From: Flavobacteriaceae bacterium GF1
GTDB lineage: Bacteria; Bacteroidota; Bacteroidia; Flavobacteriales; Flavobacteriaceae
Direction of reading: 5' to 3'
NCBI GenBank assembly: GCA_009797885.1
Contig: WNKP01000004.1
Span: 62,001 to 126,000, forward strand
DNA length: 64,000 nucleotides
A model generated the notes under the pieces. That model searched no databases and was not told the origin of the DNA. It was given only the letters and a program-made list of their open reading frames with translations. Positions 54,129 through 63,820 of this stretch are shown here, in pieces (the stretch's first letter is position 1; each line of letters starts with the position of its first letter). A program made the position numbers and the translations under genes.

Positions 54129-54193
54129 GTAAAATCTGATTACCGGTATTCCATTTTTTAGCGGAAATTCCACTTATATTTACCATCAAAAAA

Positions 54194-54856
54194 ATGAACC
54201 CTGCCCCACTATCCCTGGAACATTTGATACGCCCCAACGGTATTCCCTCGGAACATATTCCTGTACTGTTCATGTTACATGGTTATGGTAGCAATGAGGA
54301 AGACTTATTTTCTTTTGCCCAGGAACTGCCCAAAGAGTTCTTCATCATTTCCTTAAGGGCACCCTATCACCTGGAACCTTTTGGTTATGCCTGGTATGCC
54401 ATAAATTTTGATGCCGGTTCCGGCAAATGGAGTGATGATGCACAAGCCATCAACTCCAGGGAAAAAATAATGACTTTTATGGCTGAGGCATGTGAAGCCT
54501 ATGGCTTGGATCAAAAAAACGTAACCCTATTGGGATTCAGTCAAGGTACTATCCTAAGTTATGCCGTAGCACTCTCCTATCCGGAAAAGGTAAAAAATGT
54601 GATCGCCTTAAGCGGTTACATCAATGAAGGGATCCTTACCGATGACCATGGGGAGAAGGACCATTCCAATTTAGATATCTATTGTTCGCACGGACAGGTA
54701 GACCAAGTCATTCCCTTGGAGTGGGCCCAACGCGCACCGGAAGTTTTGAAAAGCCTTGGAATTTCCCATAAATACGAAGAATTTCCCGTTGGCCATGGGG
54801 TTGCCCCCCAGAATTTTTATTCGTTCCGGGACTGGCTGACCACAAAAATCCAATAA
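54194..54856 (+). CDS. Phospholipase/carboxylesterase-type alpha/beta hydrolase
   Basis: 220-residue cytoplasmic hydrolase of the carboxylesterase/thioesterase 2 family. Motifs are LHGYGSNEEDL (oxyanion), GFSQGT with the nucleophilic Ser, HGQVDQVIP with the Asp, and GHGVAPQN with the His. It should hydrolyse short acyl esters or thioesters. Its stop is directly next to the stop of the convergent gene at 54857 with no spacer. Confidence 0.92.
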   Translation: MNPAPLSLEHLIRPNGIPSEHIPVLFMLHGYGSNEEDLFSFAQELPKEFFIISLRAPYHLEPFGYAWYAINFDAGSGKWSDDAQAINSREKIMTFMAEACEAYGLDQKNVTLLGFSQGTILSYAVALSYPEKVKNVIALSGYINEGILTDDHGEKDHSNLDIYCSHGQVDQVIPLEWAQRAPEVLKSLGISHKYEEFPVGHGVAPQNFYSFRDWLTTKIQ

Positions 54857-55354
54857 CTAATTGTTGCTCCGGGTATAGAGCAAGTGGTCCACTACAGTGA
54901 AATCAACGCTTAAGTTGTCCTTTAGTTCATATTTAATGACCAAATCCCCCCAGTACTTGCCATCCGAAAAATCCGCCAATAACCATTTATGGTTCAGTAC
55001 CTTTATTTTATTGATCTTAAAATCACTTTCCATTCCGGCATAGGGGACCAAAGGGTTATCGCCTTTTGCTTCATTGGTTTCCAATAATTTGTCTTCGATA
55101 TATCGCGTCGGATTCTCCAGATTGAGGTGGTCATAATAGGCCAATGCGTCATCATTGTTTTCCAGGGAAAAATATTGCATGTCCATTAATCGGAATTGCA
55201 GCTTTTCCGTTGAATCCTTCAAAGTGGCAATTTCATCTTCCAAAGCTTCAATTTTTTCAGTACTGGTTTTGGCCGTTTTGTTTCCTTTCATCAATAAAAA
55301 AAGGGCAATCAATGCCGCAAACACAAACAGGTATAAAAAGATATTCTTTCGCAT
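54857..55354 (-). CDS. Membrane-anchored coiled-coil protein, unknown function
   Basis: 165 residues with an N-terminal helix (about 5-22), then a coiled coil rich in Glu and Lys (about 33-60) and a globular C-terminal domain of about 90 residues with DGKYWGDLVIKYEL. I know no family. It resembles single-pass lipid- or cytoskeleton-associated anchors in shape only. Its start shares one base with the stop of the MBL gene, so the two are translated together. Confidence 0.75.
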   Translation of the reverse strand: MRKNIFLYLFVFAALIALFLLMKGNKTAKTSTEKIEALEDEIATLKDSTEKLQFRLMDMQYFSLENNDDALAYYDHLNLENPTRYIEDKLLETNEAKGDNPLVPYAGMESDFKINKIKVLNHKWLLADFSDGKYWGDLVIKYELKDNLSVDFTVVDHLLYTRSNN

Positions 55355-56130
55355 TAAATTGAAATTTTTAAGTTGTCGTAGGCCAGATGTACATTATCGG
55401 GCAACTGCGCTTCCACTTCGTCATGAAAGCCCAGCAAATGGCTGATATGGGTAAAATAGGTTCGCTCGGCGCCAATGGTTTTGGCAAACTCCAAAGCCTC
55501 CTCCAAATTGAAATGGGAATAGTGCGGTTCGATCCGTAGCGCATTGACCACCATAACCTTAAGGTTCTGAAGTTTTTGGAGTTCAGGCTCCTCCATACGT
55601 TTCACATCGGTCAGATAGGCAAAATCCCGGATTCGGAAACCTAAAACCGGCAGTCTGTTGTGAAACGCCTCAATAGGGGTCACCGTTACCTCATCCAATT
55701 GAAACGGACTATCCTTATCGATCAATCGCACCTGAACGGCAGGGGCACCGGGATACCGATCTTCATCCGCAAAAATATAATCAAACCTCCGTTTTAAGGA
55801 CTGTACCACACGTTCATGGGCATAGATGGGGATGTCCCCCTGCCTAAAGAAAAATGGACGGATATCGTCAATACCGGCCGTATGATCGGAATGTTCATGG
55901 GTAAAAAGGATGCCATCCAAGCGCTCAATGGGATTGGACAACATTTGTTGCCTAAAATCAGGTCCGCAATCAATGACGTAATTATAGGCCTTCCAGGAAA
56001 CCAGAACCGAAACCCGTAGTCTTTTATCCTTAGGATTGGAGCTCAAACAAACAGGATGATTACTGCCAATAATGGGAATTCCCTGGGAAGTTCCCGTACC
56101 CAAAAAAGTAACGGTCAAACGCTGTTCCAT
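55354..56130 (-). CDS. MBL-fold metal-dependent hydrolase
   Basis: 258-residue cytoplasmic enzyme of the metallo-beta-lactamase fold, close to the PhnP/RNase Z-like group. Metal motif THEHSDHTAGID, early TFLGTGTSQG, later Asp in YLTDVKRM and His in THISHLLGFHDE. PhnP hydrolyses cyclic phosphate esters. Whether this relative does so is not known. It is the first gene of a two-gene unit with the coiled-coil protein. Confidence 0.9.
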   Translation of the reverse strand: MEQRLTVTFLGTGTSQGIPIIGSNHPVCLSSNPKDKRLRVSVLVSWKAYNYVIDCGPDFRQQMLSNPIERLDGILFTHEHSDHTAGIDDIRPFFFRQGDIPIYAHERVVQSLKRRFDYIFADEDRYPGAPAVQVRLIDKDSPFQLDEVTVTPIEAFHNRLPVLGFRIRDFAYLTDVKRMEEPELQKLQNLKVMVVNALRIEPHYSHFNLEEALEFAKTIGAERTYFTHISHLLGFHDEVEAQLPDNVHLAYDNLKISI

Positions 56131-56206
56131 TTAAGTCAAAATTATAACATTATTATAGAATAGATTTCATCATCTTCTTAACTTTGTTATTGTTAAAAAC
56201 TCTGAT

Positions 56207-57673
56207 ATGCCCACCAAAACCAGTACAAACAATGGCTTTGAAAACATTCCTTCCATAAAAGCCAAGACCCTGAGAATAAATTTGAACCCAGACATTTATG
56301 GAACTTTTGCCGAAATAGGAGCTGGGCAGGAAACTGCAAGGCATTTTTTTAGGGCTGGAGGGGCTTCGGGAACCATCGCCAAGGCCATGAGTGCATATGA
56401 CAAGGCCTTTAGTGATTCCATATATGGTATTGAAGATGATGGTAGGTACGTTACCCAATCGCGATTAGGGAAAATGTTGAAGCATGAAATGCGCTTGGTG
56501 GAAGAACGTATTGATCGCAGGGAAAACCCCAATTACCGCTTTTTCTCCTATGCCAATACGGTGGCAACAATTGATTTTTCCAAGCGGTACAAAGGACATG
56601 GATGGGTTGGGTTACGCTTTCAATTGGAACCCAACCAAAAGGAACCCAATGAAATCATCCTACACGTTCGTTTTAAACAAAATGAGGCAAGACTGCAACA
56701 GGAAACCTTGGGCATTATGGGGGTCAACCTCATTTATGGAGCTTATTTCAAACATGATAAGCCCAAAAAGTTACTGAAATACCTCTACGATCATATAGAC
56801 AAGGACACCCTTGAAATTGACATGATCAATTTTCACGGACCCAGTTTTAAGGATGTGGACAATCGGTTAATGAGTCTACAACTTATTAAGAATGACATGA
56901 CGGACGCCGTTATGTTCGGGCCCGATGGGCATAATTTATTGCCGGCAGCCGTACTTTACAAAAAGAATATCCTTGCCCTCCGGGGAAGTTTTAGGCCGGT
57001 GACCAAAGTGAACATGGATATGTTCCAAAAGTCCCATGACATTTTCATCCGTGAACAAACGGTGGATTATGACAATACCATTGTCATTTTTGAGATTACC
57101 TTGTCCAATCTAAAGGCCTCCGGGGAAATTGACGAACAGGATTTTATGGACAGGGCGGAGTTATTGAGTTCCTTGGGACATATGGTCATGATTTCCAAGT
57201 TTCAGGAATACTATAAACTGGTCGAATACTTTAATAATTACACCAAGGCGAAAATTGGACTTACCATGGGCGTCAACAACTTGGTCGATGTATTTGACGA
57301 GAAGTACTACCGTCACCTAAGTGGGGGAATTCTTGAAGCCTTTGGAAAGTTGTTCTTTAAGGATTTGAAGGTCTACCTATATCCCATGAAGGATTCCAAA
57401 ACGGGCCAGATAATGACCAGCAATAATGTAAAGGTCCATCCCAGGATGAAGGAATTGTACAAATTCTTTAAGTACAATGGGAAGGTCATGGATATTATTG
57501 ATTATGATCCGGACATTATGAACATCTTTTCCAGGGATGTCCTAAGGCGAATCACCAACGGTGAAGGGGGCTGGGAGGAAATGCTCCCCGAAGGTGTTGC
57601 CGAAATGATCAAAGAGAAAAATCTCTTTGTCCGTAAGGAGGTTCCGCAGGAAGAGGAGGTGGAAGAAGATTAA
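56207..57673 (+). CDS. Conserved protein of unknown function, 488 residues
   Basis: Large soluble protein without signal peptide or helix. I recognise it as a widely conserved bacterial protein that databases sometimes mislabel as TonB-dependent receptor or nicotinamide-mononucleotide-related, and I do not trust either name. Repeated features are GAGQETARHFFRAGGASGT, NPNYRFFSYANTVATID, ILHVRFKQNEARLQQE and an acidic tail EVPQEEEVEED. The same blocks recur in homologues from cyanobacteria as I recall. It stands alone with a terminator behind it. No reaction can be proposed. Confidence 0.85.
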   Translation: MPTKTSTNNGFENIPSIKAKTLRINLNPDIYGTFAEIGAGQETARHFFRAGGASGTIAKAMSAYDKAFSDSIYGIEDDGRYVTQSRLGKMLKHEMRLVEERIDRRENPNYRFFSYANTVATIDFSKRYKGHGWVGLRFQLEPNQKEPNEIILHVRFKQNEARLQQETLGIMGVNLIYGAYFKHDKPKKLLKYLYDHIDKDTLEIDMINFHGPSFKDVDNRLMSLQLIKNDMTDAVMFGPDGHNLLPAAVLYKKNILALRGSFRPVTKVNMDMFQKSHDIFIREQTVDYDNTIVIFEITLSNLKASGEIDEQDFMDRAELLSSLGHMVMISKFQEYYKLVEYFNNYTKAKIGLTMGVNNLVDVFDEKYYRHLSGGILEAFGKLFFKDLKVYLYPMKDSKTGQIMTSNNVKVHPRMKELYKFFKYNGKVMDIIDYDPDIMNIFSRDVLRRITNGEGGWEEMLPEGVAEMIKEKNLFVRKEVPQEEEVEED

Positions 57674-57700
57674 AAAATGCCCTGTTAAACAGGGCATTTT
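57674..57700. terminator. Rho-independent terminator
   Basis: Stem of 11 bp (57674-57684 with 57690-57700, core ATGCCCTG/CAGGGCAT) with loop TTAAA, and further T residues after the right arm. It lies directly behind the stop at 57673 and before the convergent bcp stop, so it works for both. Confidence 0.88.
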
Positions 57701-57701
57701 T

Positions 57702-58157
57702 TTATGCACTCAATATTTGGGCTGCATGGTCTTTGGTTTTCACCTTCTCAATTACCCGATCCACTACCCCATCTTCATTGATCAAAAAGGTCATCCGGTG
57801 TAAGCCGTCGTATTCCTTGCCCATAAACTTTTTCGGGCCCCAGACGCCAAACGTTTCAATAACGGTATGGTCCTCATCGGCCAATAGGGGAAAAGGAAAT
57901 TCGTATTTATTCCTAAAATTGGCCTGTTTCTTTTCAGAATCCTCGCTAACGCCCAATAACTCATAGCCCTGTGCCTGTAAATCGGCATAGTTATCCCTTA
58001 AATTACAAGCTTCGGCGGTACATCCGGGCGTATTGGCCCTGGGATAGAAGAAAACTATGAGTTTCCTGCCCTTGTAATCGGAGAGCGAAATTGTATTTCC
58101 GTCTTGGTCTTTTGATGAAAAATCTGGTACTTTATCCCCTGCTTTGAGTGTATTCAT
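57702..58157 (-). CDS. bcp: Thioredoxin-dependent thiol peroxidase, Bcp/PrxQ type
   Basis: 151-residue cytoplasmic peroxiredoxin that reduces hydroperoxides. The start is the Met at 58157, the 16th codon of the open frame, which gives the standard N-terminus MNTLKAGDKVPDF. The peroxidatic Cys46 and resolving Cys51 lie in TPGCTAEACNL, the five-residue spacing of atypical 2-Cys PrxQ enzymes. FFYPRANTPG and the R in HRMTFLI complete the site. It is divergent from the endonuclease III gene by 47 bp. Confidence 0.95.
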   Translation of the reverse strand: MNTLKAGDKVPDFSSKDQDGNTISLSDYKGRKLIVFFYPRANTPGCTAEACNLRDNYADLQAQGYELLGVSEDSEKKQANFRNKYEFPFPLLADEDHTVIETFGVWGPKKFMGKEYDGLHRMTFLINEDGVVDRVIEKVKTKDHAAQILSA

Positions 58158-58204
58158 TGTTTTCAAATTTTGTTTAATATTACAATATTCAAAGTTAAAC
58201 AATA

Positions 58205-58873
58205 ATGACTAAAAAAGAGAAAATAAACTTTACCATTCATACGCTGGAGGAGCTTTATCCGGAAATCCCGGTCCCTTTGGATCACAAAGATCCCTACACC
58301 CTTTTAATTGCTGTTTTATTATCAGCACAGAGTACGGATGTCCGCGTAAATCAAATCACCCCCAAATTATTCATGAGGGCGGATAATCCATTTGATATGG
58401 TAAAACTAACCGTGGAGGAAATACGGGAAATTATCAAACCCGTGGGGCTATCACCCATGAAATCCAAAGGAATCCATGGACTGTCCAAAATTTTGATTGA
58501 AAAATACAATGGTGAGGTACCCAAGGACATCGCCCTATTGGAGGAATTGCCGGCTGTTGGCCATAAAACGGCCAGCGTAGTGGTTTCCCAGGCCTTTGGC
58601 ATCCCCGCTTTTCCGGTGGACACCCATATTCATCGTTTGATGTACCGTTGGGGGTTCTCCAACGGGAAAAACGTGGTACAAACCGAAAGGGATGCAAAAC
58701 GACTTTTTCCCAAAGAACTTTGGAACCGTTTGCACTTACAGATCATTTGGTACGGTAGGGAATACTCGCCTGCCCGGGGTTGGGATTTGGAAAAGGACAG
58801 TATCACCAGGACCATAGGAAGAAAATCAGTGATCAACGACTATCTTAAAACCAAAAAAACCACCGGTCACTGA
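58205..58873 (+). CDS. nth: Endonuclease III without iron-sulfur cysteines
   Basis: DNA glycosylase/AP lyase of base-excision repair that removes oxidised pyrimidines. 222 residues. The helix-hairpin-helix LPAVGHKTA carries catalytic Lys121, and Asp139 is in VDTHIHR, matching Lys120 and Asp138 of E. coli. Where E. coli has four cysteines of a [4Fe-4S] cluster, this protein reads EYSPARGWDLEKDSI and has no Cys after it, so the cluster is lost. Otherwise it has full length and motifs. Confidence 0.93.
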   Translation: MTKKEKINFTIHTLEELYPEIPVPLDHKDPYTLLIAVLLSAQSTDVRVNQITPKLFMRADNPFDMVKLTVEEIREIIKPVGLSPMKSKGIHGLSKILIEKYNGEVPKDIALLEELPAVGHKTASVVVSQAFGIPAFPVDTHIHRLMYRWGFSNGKNVVQTERDAKRLFPKELWNRLHLQIIWYGREYSPARGWDLEKDSITRTIGRKSVINDYLKTKKTTGH

Positions 58874-58916
58874 GTATTGTCAAAGTGCGGTGGTCTTTAT
58901 TTTGATCAGGAGCGTT

Positions 58917-59060
58917 TTAGTTTAGAAAACGCTCAAATGTTAAGTTATCGTAATCGGCTACCTGGTACGACCTTGAAAACGCCATCAAAAAGGAAATGGT
59001 TTCAGGTCTAGCCTTTGCAATTCTGCAGGTTCTCGGTTCTTCTGAGTAAATTTCTTCCAT
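58917..59060 (-). CDS. 47-residue protein downstream of the ECF sigma gene
   Basis: Short frame MEEIYSEEPRTCRIAK to SYQVADYDNLTFERFLN, ending TAA at 58917. It lies 71 bp after the stop of the ECF sigma factor gene on the same strand, with normal codon use. I believe small proteins like this follow this sigma gene in other Flavobacteriia, but I cannot check. A 9-bp stem (58910-58918 with 58926-58934, GAGCGTTTT/AAAACGCTC) overlaps its end and could be a terminator. Role unknown; a single Cys and charged helices are seen. Confidence 0.62.
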   Translation of the reverse strand: MEEIYSEEPRTCRIAKARPETISFLMAFSRSYQVADYDNLTFERFLN

Positions 59061-59131
59061 ATTCTAGCGTTTAAATTCAATATAGAAACGCCAGTAATTT
59101 GGAAATATTGCTCGGTTCGACCTAATGCAGA

Positions 59132-59713
59132 TTAATTCGTTAAAACGATATTATTTCGTTGAACTACTTTTCTTAAATTAATCAAAGCATAGCGCATGCG
59201 TCCCAAGGCGGTATTAATGCTAACCCCGGTATTCTCCGCAATTTCCTTAAAGCTCATATCCTTATAGATACGCATAATCAAGACTTCGCGCTGATCGTCC
59301 GGTAATTCTTCAATCAAAAGGGACAGATCGCTATCAATTTGGTCTTTGATTATCTGTTTTTCCACATTGAGCTTCTCATCCTTAATAACGGAGAAAATGT
59401 TGAAGTCCTCACTTCCCTCAAACTTTGGCATACGTTTATTTTTCCGGAAATGATCAATGATCAGATTGTGGGCAATACGCATGACCCATGGCAAGAACTT
59501 ACCTTCTTCACTGTAAGAACCACGTTTAAGGGTCTTTATTACTTTTATAAAAGTGTCTTGAAAGATGTCTTCTGCCACATCCCGGTTGAGCACTTTTGAA
59601 TAAATAAAACTTAGGATTTTTTGATTGTGACGGTTAATAAGTACTTCCAAGGCTTTCTCTTCGCCATTTATGTACTTCTTGACCAATACAGAATCTTCTA
59701 TTTGCAGTTCCAT
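59132..59713 (-). CDS. ECF-type RNA polymerase sigma factor
   Basis: 193-residue sigma-70 family factor. Region 2 runs about 25-95 with DVAEDIFQDTFIKV and the -10-binding segment LPWVMRIAHNLIIDHFRKNKR. Region 4 (about 130-185) has LPDDQREVLIMRIYKDMSFKEIAENTGVSINTALGRM, a good helix-turn-helix. No anti-sigma gene is adjacent, which is common for Bacteroidota orphan ECF factors. A strong predicted promoter lies at 59835-59864. The small protein at 58917 follows. Confidence 0.94.
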   Translation of the reverse strand: MELQIEDSVLVKKYINGEEKALEVLINRHNQKILSFIYSKVLNRDVAEDIFQDTFIKVIKTLKRGSYSEEGKFLPWVMRIAHNLIIDHFRKNKRMPKFEGSEDFNIFSVIKDEKLNVEKQIIKDQIDSDLSLLIEELPDDQREVLIMRIYKDMSFKEIAENTGVSINTALGRMRYALINLRKVVQRNNIVLTN

Positions 59714-59834
59714 ACAAATTACTTTTTTGGTTTAAACATCACCAGACCAACGGTTTGGACCGGCTTAGAGTTATTAGTTTAATTGTAAAAAAGTAATTAT
59801 CGCTGTATAGGCCTATCAGTTTTTAATTACATTC

Positions 59835-59864
59835 CAAAGATATGTAATAAAGGAGGTTACCAAA
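59835..59864 (-). promoter_or_regulatory. Predicted housekeeping promoter of the ECF sigma gene
   Basis: On the minus strand, TTTG (59861-59864), an 18-bp spacer and TATCTTTG (59835-59842): a full match to the Bacteroidota TTTG / TAnnTTTG consensus. It lies about 120 bp before the ATG at 59713. Confidence 0.65.
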
Positions 59865-59934
59865 AAAGTATGTTGTGATCTACTGTATTTTAGATGTCAA
59901 CCGTCGCAATATAGACATTAAGACCCCTGAATCG

Positions 59935-59942
59935 TATCTTTG
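59935..59942 (+). promoter_or_regulatory. Predicted -7 element of uvrA
   Basis: TATCTTTG, a full match to TAnnTTTG, 18 bases before the uvrA ATG, implying a short leader. No good TTTG is seen at -33, which leaves it less sure than the ECF promoter. Confidence 0.5.
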
Positions 59943-59960
59943 CCCAAATTTTTTCGACGA

Positions 59961-62741
59961 ATGACATCAATACAAGATGTAGATCCCAAGCAAAACATTA
60001 TCATAAAGGGTGCCAAACTGCACAATCTTAAAAATATAAATGTAGTAATTCCCAGAAATAAGCTGGTAGTGATTACGGGGCTTTCCGGTTCCGGCAAGTC
60101 TTCCCTAGCTTTTGACACCTTATATGCCGAAGGACAGCGCAGGTATGTAGAGAGTCTTTCCTCTTATGCCAGACAGTTCTTGGGCAAATTGGACAAACCC
60201 AAAGTAGATTATATTAAAGGTATAGCTCCCGCGATAGCCATTGAACAGAAGGTGAATTCCACCAATCCACGTTCTACGGTCGGAACCACCACCGAAATCT
60301 ATGACTACTTGAAACTGTTGTTTGCCCGAATTGGAAAAACCATATCCCCAATTTCCGGTGAAGAGGTAAAAAAGCATACGGTGACCGATGTGGTCAACCA
60401 TGTAAAAGCTTTTGAGGAAGGTACCAAACTACTGCTACTGGCCCCCATTACCATTCCAGAGACGAAGGACTCCCTAAAATCTTTGGAATTGTTCTCCAAG
60501 CAGGGGTATGCACGATTAAAGTATAAAGGGAAGGTCATTCGAATAGACCAAGCCCCAAGTGATATTGGAAAACAATTTGATCTTGTGGTCGATCGAATTG
60601 TGGTCAAAAAAGGGGATGAGGACTTCTTAAATCGATTGGGCAATGCCGTTGACAATGCTTTTTTTGAAGGTAAAGGGGTCTGTAGTATTGAGGAATTGAC
60701 TTCGGGCAAACAAATGGAGTTCAGCAACCTGTTTGATTTGGACGGTATGAAGTTCCTGGAGCCCAATGTACATCTTTTTAGTTTCAACAACCCTTACGGA
60801 GCCTGTCCCAAATGTGAAGGCTATGGCGATGTGATCGGTATTGATCCAGACCTTGTAGTTCCCAACACCGCATTGTCCATCTATGAAAATGCCGTTTTTC
60901 CCTGGCGTGGCGAGAGCATGGGCTGGTATCGGGATCAGTTGGTGAACGCTGCTTACAAATTTGACTTCCCCATCCATAAACCTTGGTTTGAACTTTCTGA
61001 AGAGCAAAGACAATTGGTATGGGATGGCAACGAACACTTTATAGGTATCCATAAGTTCTTTGAACAACTGGAGGAGAAAAGCTATAAAATCCAGAATCGG
61101 GTGATGCTTTCCCGCTACCGCGGAAAAACAAAATGTCCGGTCTGTAAAGGAAAGCGTCTACGAAAGGAGGCCAACTATGTTAAGATTCAGGGACATTCCA
61201 TTACCGATCTTATTGAACTGCCCATAAAACAGTTGGTAGGATTCTTTGCGGACCTACAGCTATCCAAACACGATACGGCCATTGCCAAACGCTTACTGAA
61301 AGAAATCACGACCCGATTGGACTTTTTGGATAAAGTAGGCCTTAGTTACCTAACGCTCAATCGTAAATCCAATACCTTATCGGGTGGGGAAAGCCAACGT
61401 ATCAACTTGGCCACAAGTTTGGGCAGTAGTTTGGTAGGTTCCATGTACATTCTGGATGAACCCAGTATTGGGCTACATCCCAAGGATACCGAAAACCTGA
61501 TAGCAGTTTTAAAATCGCTCCGCGATTTAGGGAATACCGTTATTGTGGTGGAACATGACGAGGATATCATGAAGGCTGCCGATGAAATCATTGATATTGG
61601 TCCGGAAGCGGGAACCTTGGGGGGTAAGGTCGTAGCCACAGGAACTTTTGAGGAAATCCTAAGCAAAGACACCCTAACAGGCAACTATCTCAGTGGAACT
61701 ATGACGATAGCGGTACCGCGGGAGCGAAGAAATTCCAAAAATTACATTCAAATTAAGGGAGCCCGTGAAAACAACCTTAAAAATATTGATGTTACCTTTC
61801 CATTGAATGTTTTGACCGTAGTAACCGGGGTTTCCGGTAGCGGAAAAAGTACCCTGGTCAAAAAACTGTTGTATCCGGCCATCTTAAAGGAAGTGGGGGG
61901 ATATGGCGAAAAGGCTGGTCAATTCACAACCTTGAAAGGAAAATATTCCCAATTAAAACACGTGGAGTTCGTGGATCAAAACCCAATTGGGCGTTCCTCC
62001 CGTTCCAACCCAGTAACCTATATCAAGGCCTATGACGATATCCGTGCGCTGTTTGCCGCACAGAAATTAAGCAAACTACGGGGTTATCAAGCCAAACATT
62101 TTTCCTTTAACGTGGATGGTGGTCGCTGTGAAAAGTGTAAGGGTGAAGGGAAAATCATTGTAGAAATGCAGTTTATGGCCGATGTACATTTGGTATGTGA
62201 TGTCTGTGAGGGCAAGCGTTTTAAAAAGGATGTACTCGAAGTACGGTTTGAGGGAAAAAATATCAATGACATTCTCAATTTAACGATAGACGATGCCATT
62301 GTCCATTTCTCCGAACATGGGCAGCACAAAATTGTACAGAAGCTGCAGCCCCTTCAGGATGTAGGTCTTGGTTATGTGACCCTGGGGCAAAGCTCCTCTA
62401 CCCTATCCGGTGGGGAAGCACAACGAATTAAGTTGGCCTCCTTTTTGGTAAAGGGAAATACCAAGGAAAAGGCCCTATTCATTTTTGATGAACCCACGAC
62501 AGGCCTACATTTTCACGATATTAAAAAGCTATTAAAGTCTTTTGATGAATTGATTTCCAAGGGCCATTCCATCGTAGTGATCGAGCATAATATTGAACTG
62601 ATCAAATGCGCGGATTATATTATTGATTTAGGTCCGGAAGGGGGTGAAAATGGCGGAAACCTGTTGGCCGAGGGCACTCCGGAAGAAGTGGCGCAAAGCA
62701 AGGAATCGTTTACGGCAAGGTATTTAGGGGAAAAGATATGA
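59961..62741 (+). CDS. uvrA: Excinuclease ABC subunit A
   Basis: DNA-damage recognition ATPase of nucleotide-excision repair, 926 residues. The ATG at 59961 is chosen over an upstream TTG. The two ABC modules have Walker [10 protein letters not shown] near residue 30 and GVSGSGKST near 630. Signatures LSGGESQR and LSGGEAQR and Walker [14 protein letters not shown] are standard. Zinc modules are CPKCEGYGD in the first half with CPVCKGKR, and CEKCKGEGK with CDVCEGKR in the second. DPIGRS-type motif [13 protein letters not shown] is present. Complete and typical. Confidence 0.97.
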   Translation: MTSIQDVDPKQNIIIKGAKLHNLKNINVVIPRNKLVVITGLSGSGKSSLAFDTLYAEGQRRYVESLSSYARQFLGKLDKPKVDYIKGIAPAIAIEQKVNSTNPRSTVGTTTEIYDYLKLLFARIGKTISPISGEEVKKHTVTDVVNHVKAFEEGTKLLLLAPITIPETKDSLKSLELFSKQGYARLKYKGKVIRIDQAPSDIGKQFDLVVDRIVVKKGDEDFLNRLGNAVDNAFFEGKGVCSIEELTSGKQMEFSNLFDLDGMKFLEPNVHLFSFNNPYGACPKCEGYGDVIGIDPDLVVPNTALSIYENAVFPWRGESMGWYRDQLVNAAYKFDFPIHKPWFELSEEQRQLVWDGNEHFIGIHKFFEQLEEKSYKIQNRVMLSRYRGKTKCPVCKGKRLRKEANYVKIQGHSITDLIELPIKQLVGFFADLQLSKHDTAIAKRLLKEITTRLDFLDKVGLSYLTLNRKSNTLSGGESQRINLATSLGSSLVGSMYILDEPSIGLHPKDTENLIAVLKSLRDLGNTVIVVEHDEDIMKAADEIIDIGPEAGTLGGKVVATGTFEEILSKDTLTGNYLSGTMTIAVPRERRNSKNYIQIKGARENNLKNIDVTFPLNVLTVVTGVSGSGKSTLVKKLLYPAILKEVGGYGEKAGQFTTLKGKYSQLKHVEFVDQNPIGRSSRSNPVTYIKAYDDIRALFAAQKLSKLRGYQAKHFSFNVDGGRCEKCKGEGKIIVEMQFMADVHLVCDVCEGKRFKKDVLEVRFEGKNINDILNLTIDDAIVHFSEHGQHKIVQKLQPLQDVGLGYVTLGQSSSTLSGGEAQRIKLASFLVKGNTKEKALFIFDEPTTGLHFHDIKKLLKSFDELISKGHSIVVIEHNIELIKCADYIIDLGPEGGENGGNLLAEGTPEEVAQSKESFTARYLGEKI

Positions 62742-62752
62742 CCTTCATTGTG

Positions 62753-63290
62753 CTATTGGGAAATCCATGAATTGTTACGAGTTACCCTCTTCCATGAAAA
62801 ATTAGATTTCCCTCCTTCGGTTCGAAATGACAGAACAATAACGGTTGTCATTTCGAGCGAGCGTAGCGACGAGAAATCCCAATAAACAAGGTAGATTCTT
62901 CCCCTCACCCCGTTCAGGATTCAGAATGACGATCAGTGTGTGATTGGTAAATCCATAAATTGATACGAGTATCCCGCTATCTAAAAAATGGATTTCTCAC
63001 CTTCGGTTCGAAATGACAGAACAACAACGGTTGTCATTTCGAGCGAGCGTAGCGCCAGGAAATCCCAATAAACAAAATAAGATTCTTCCCCTTGCTCCGT
63101 TCAGGGCTCAGAATGACAACTAACGCCTAAATGTCATTTCGAGTGAGCAAAGCGACGAGAAATCCCGATAAACAAAATAAGATTCTTCCTCCTCGCTCCC
63201 TTCAGGGTTCAGAATGACAATCAATCTACAATTGTCATTTCGAAATGAATCCGCAAATGCGGATGATTGAGAAATCCCATAAAATAGTAA
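62753..63290. repeat. Cluster of palindromic intergenic repeats behind uvrA
   Basis: At least four units of about 86 bp, each opening TGTCATTTCGAG and closing TCAGAATGACA, so their ends are near-complementary. They lie at 62846-62930, 63032-63118, 63132-63219 and, cut short, 63233-63279. The first two are embedded in a longer module with a period of about 186 bp containing CCTTCGGTTCGAAATGACAG. The last carries an inner hairpin, ATCCGC/GCGGAT. No gene is seen. These resemble extragenic palindromic repeats of Flavobacteriia. Confidence 0.85.
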
Positions 63291-63311
63291 CTTTAAGCAA
63301 ATCACAATGCT

Positions 63312-63746
63312 GTGAAAACCACCGAACCCCCCGTTATTGTCAAAGAATCCTTTCACGCTCCCGCAGAAAAGGTATGGAATGCCCTGACCCAAGTGGATGA
63401 AATGCGACAATGGTTTTTTCCCAATATTCCGGAATATAAAGCCAAGGTCGGCTTTGAAACCCGGTTTATAGTAAATACCGGGGAACGGAGCTTTCCCCAT
63501 ATATGGAAGGTTCTGGAGATTACCCCTCAACAAAAAATGGTGCAACACTGGCATTATGGGGGTTATGCCGGTCGGTGTACCGTAGCATTTGAACTGGAAG
63601 GAATGGAGGAACGGACCCAACTCACGGTCACGGCAACGGTTTTAGAGGATTTCCCAGATGACATCCCAGAGTTCAAGAGGGAAAGTTGCTTGGCAGGTTG
63701 GCAATACTTTATTCAAGAAGGCTTGAAGCAGTATTTGGATGGCTAA
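63312..63746 (+). CDS. SRPBCC/AHSA1-family protein
   Basis: 144-residue START-like (Bet v1-type) protein, with GTG taken as start at 63312. The opening VKESFHAPAEKVWNALTQVDEMRQWFFPN, the strand VLEITPQQKMVQHWHYGGYAG and the final CLAGWQYFIQEGLKQYL are typical of AHSA1/ActivatorHsp90-like SRPBCC domains. Such proteins bind hydrophobic ligands or client proteins; nothing specific can be said here. It lies alone inside the field of palindromic repeats. Confidence 0.88.
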   Translation: MKTTEPPVIVKESFHAPAEKVWNALTQVDEMRQWFFPNIPEYKAKVGFETRFIVNTGERSFPHIWKVLEITPQQKMVQHWHYGGYAGRCTVAFELEGMEERTQLTVTATVLEDFPDDIPEFKRESCLAGWQYFIQEGLKQYLDG

Positions 63747-63820
63747 ATCTACCTCTTAGTACCCATTTACGGACACATTACAATCGTTATATGCGGTAAG
63801 ACCCCCTACTTGGGCTTCGT

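Noticed and set aside
56207-57673. TonB-dependent receptor annotation
   Set aside because: No signal peptide, plug or barrel pattern; the protein looks cytoplasmic.
63120-63620. 166-codon minus-strand frame
   Set aside because: It runs antisense to the SRPBCC gene and into repeats, with no family features.
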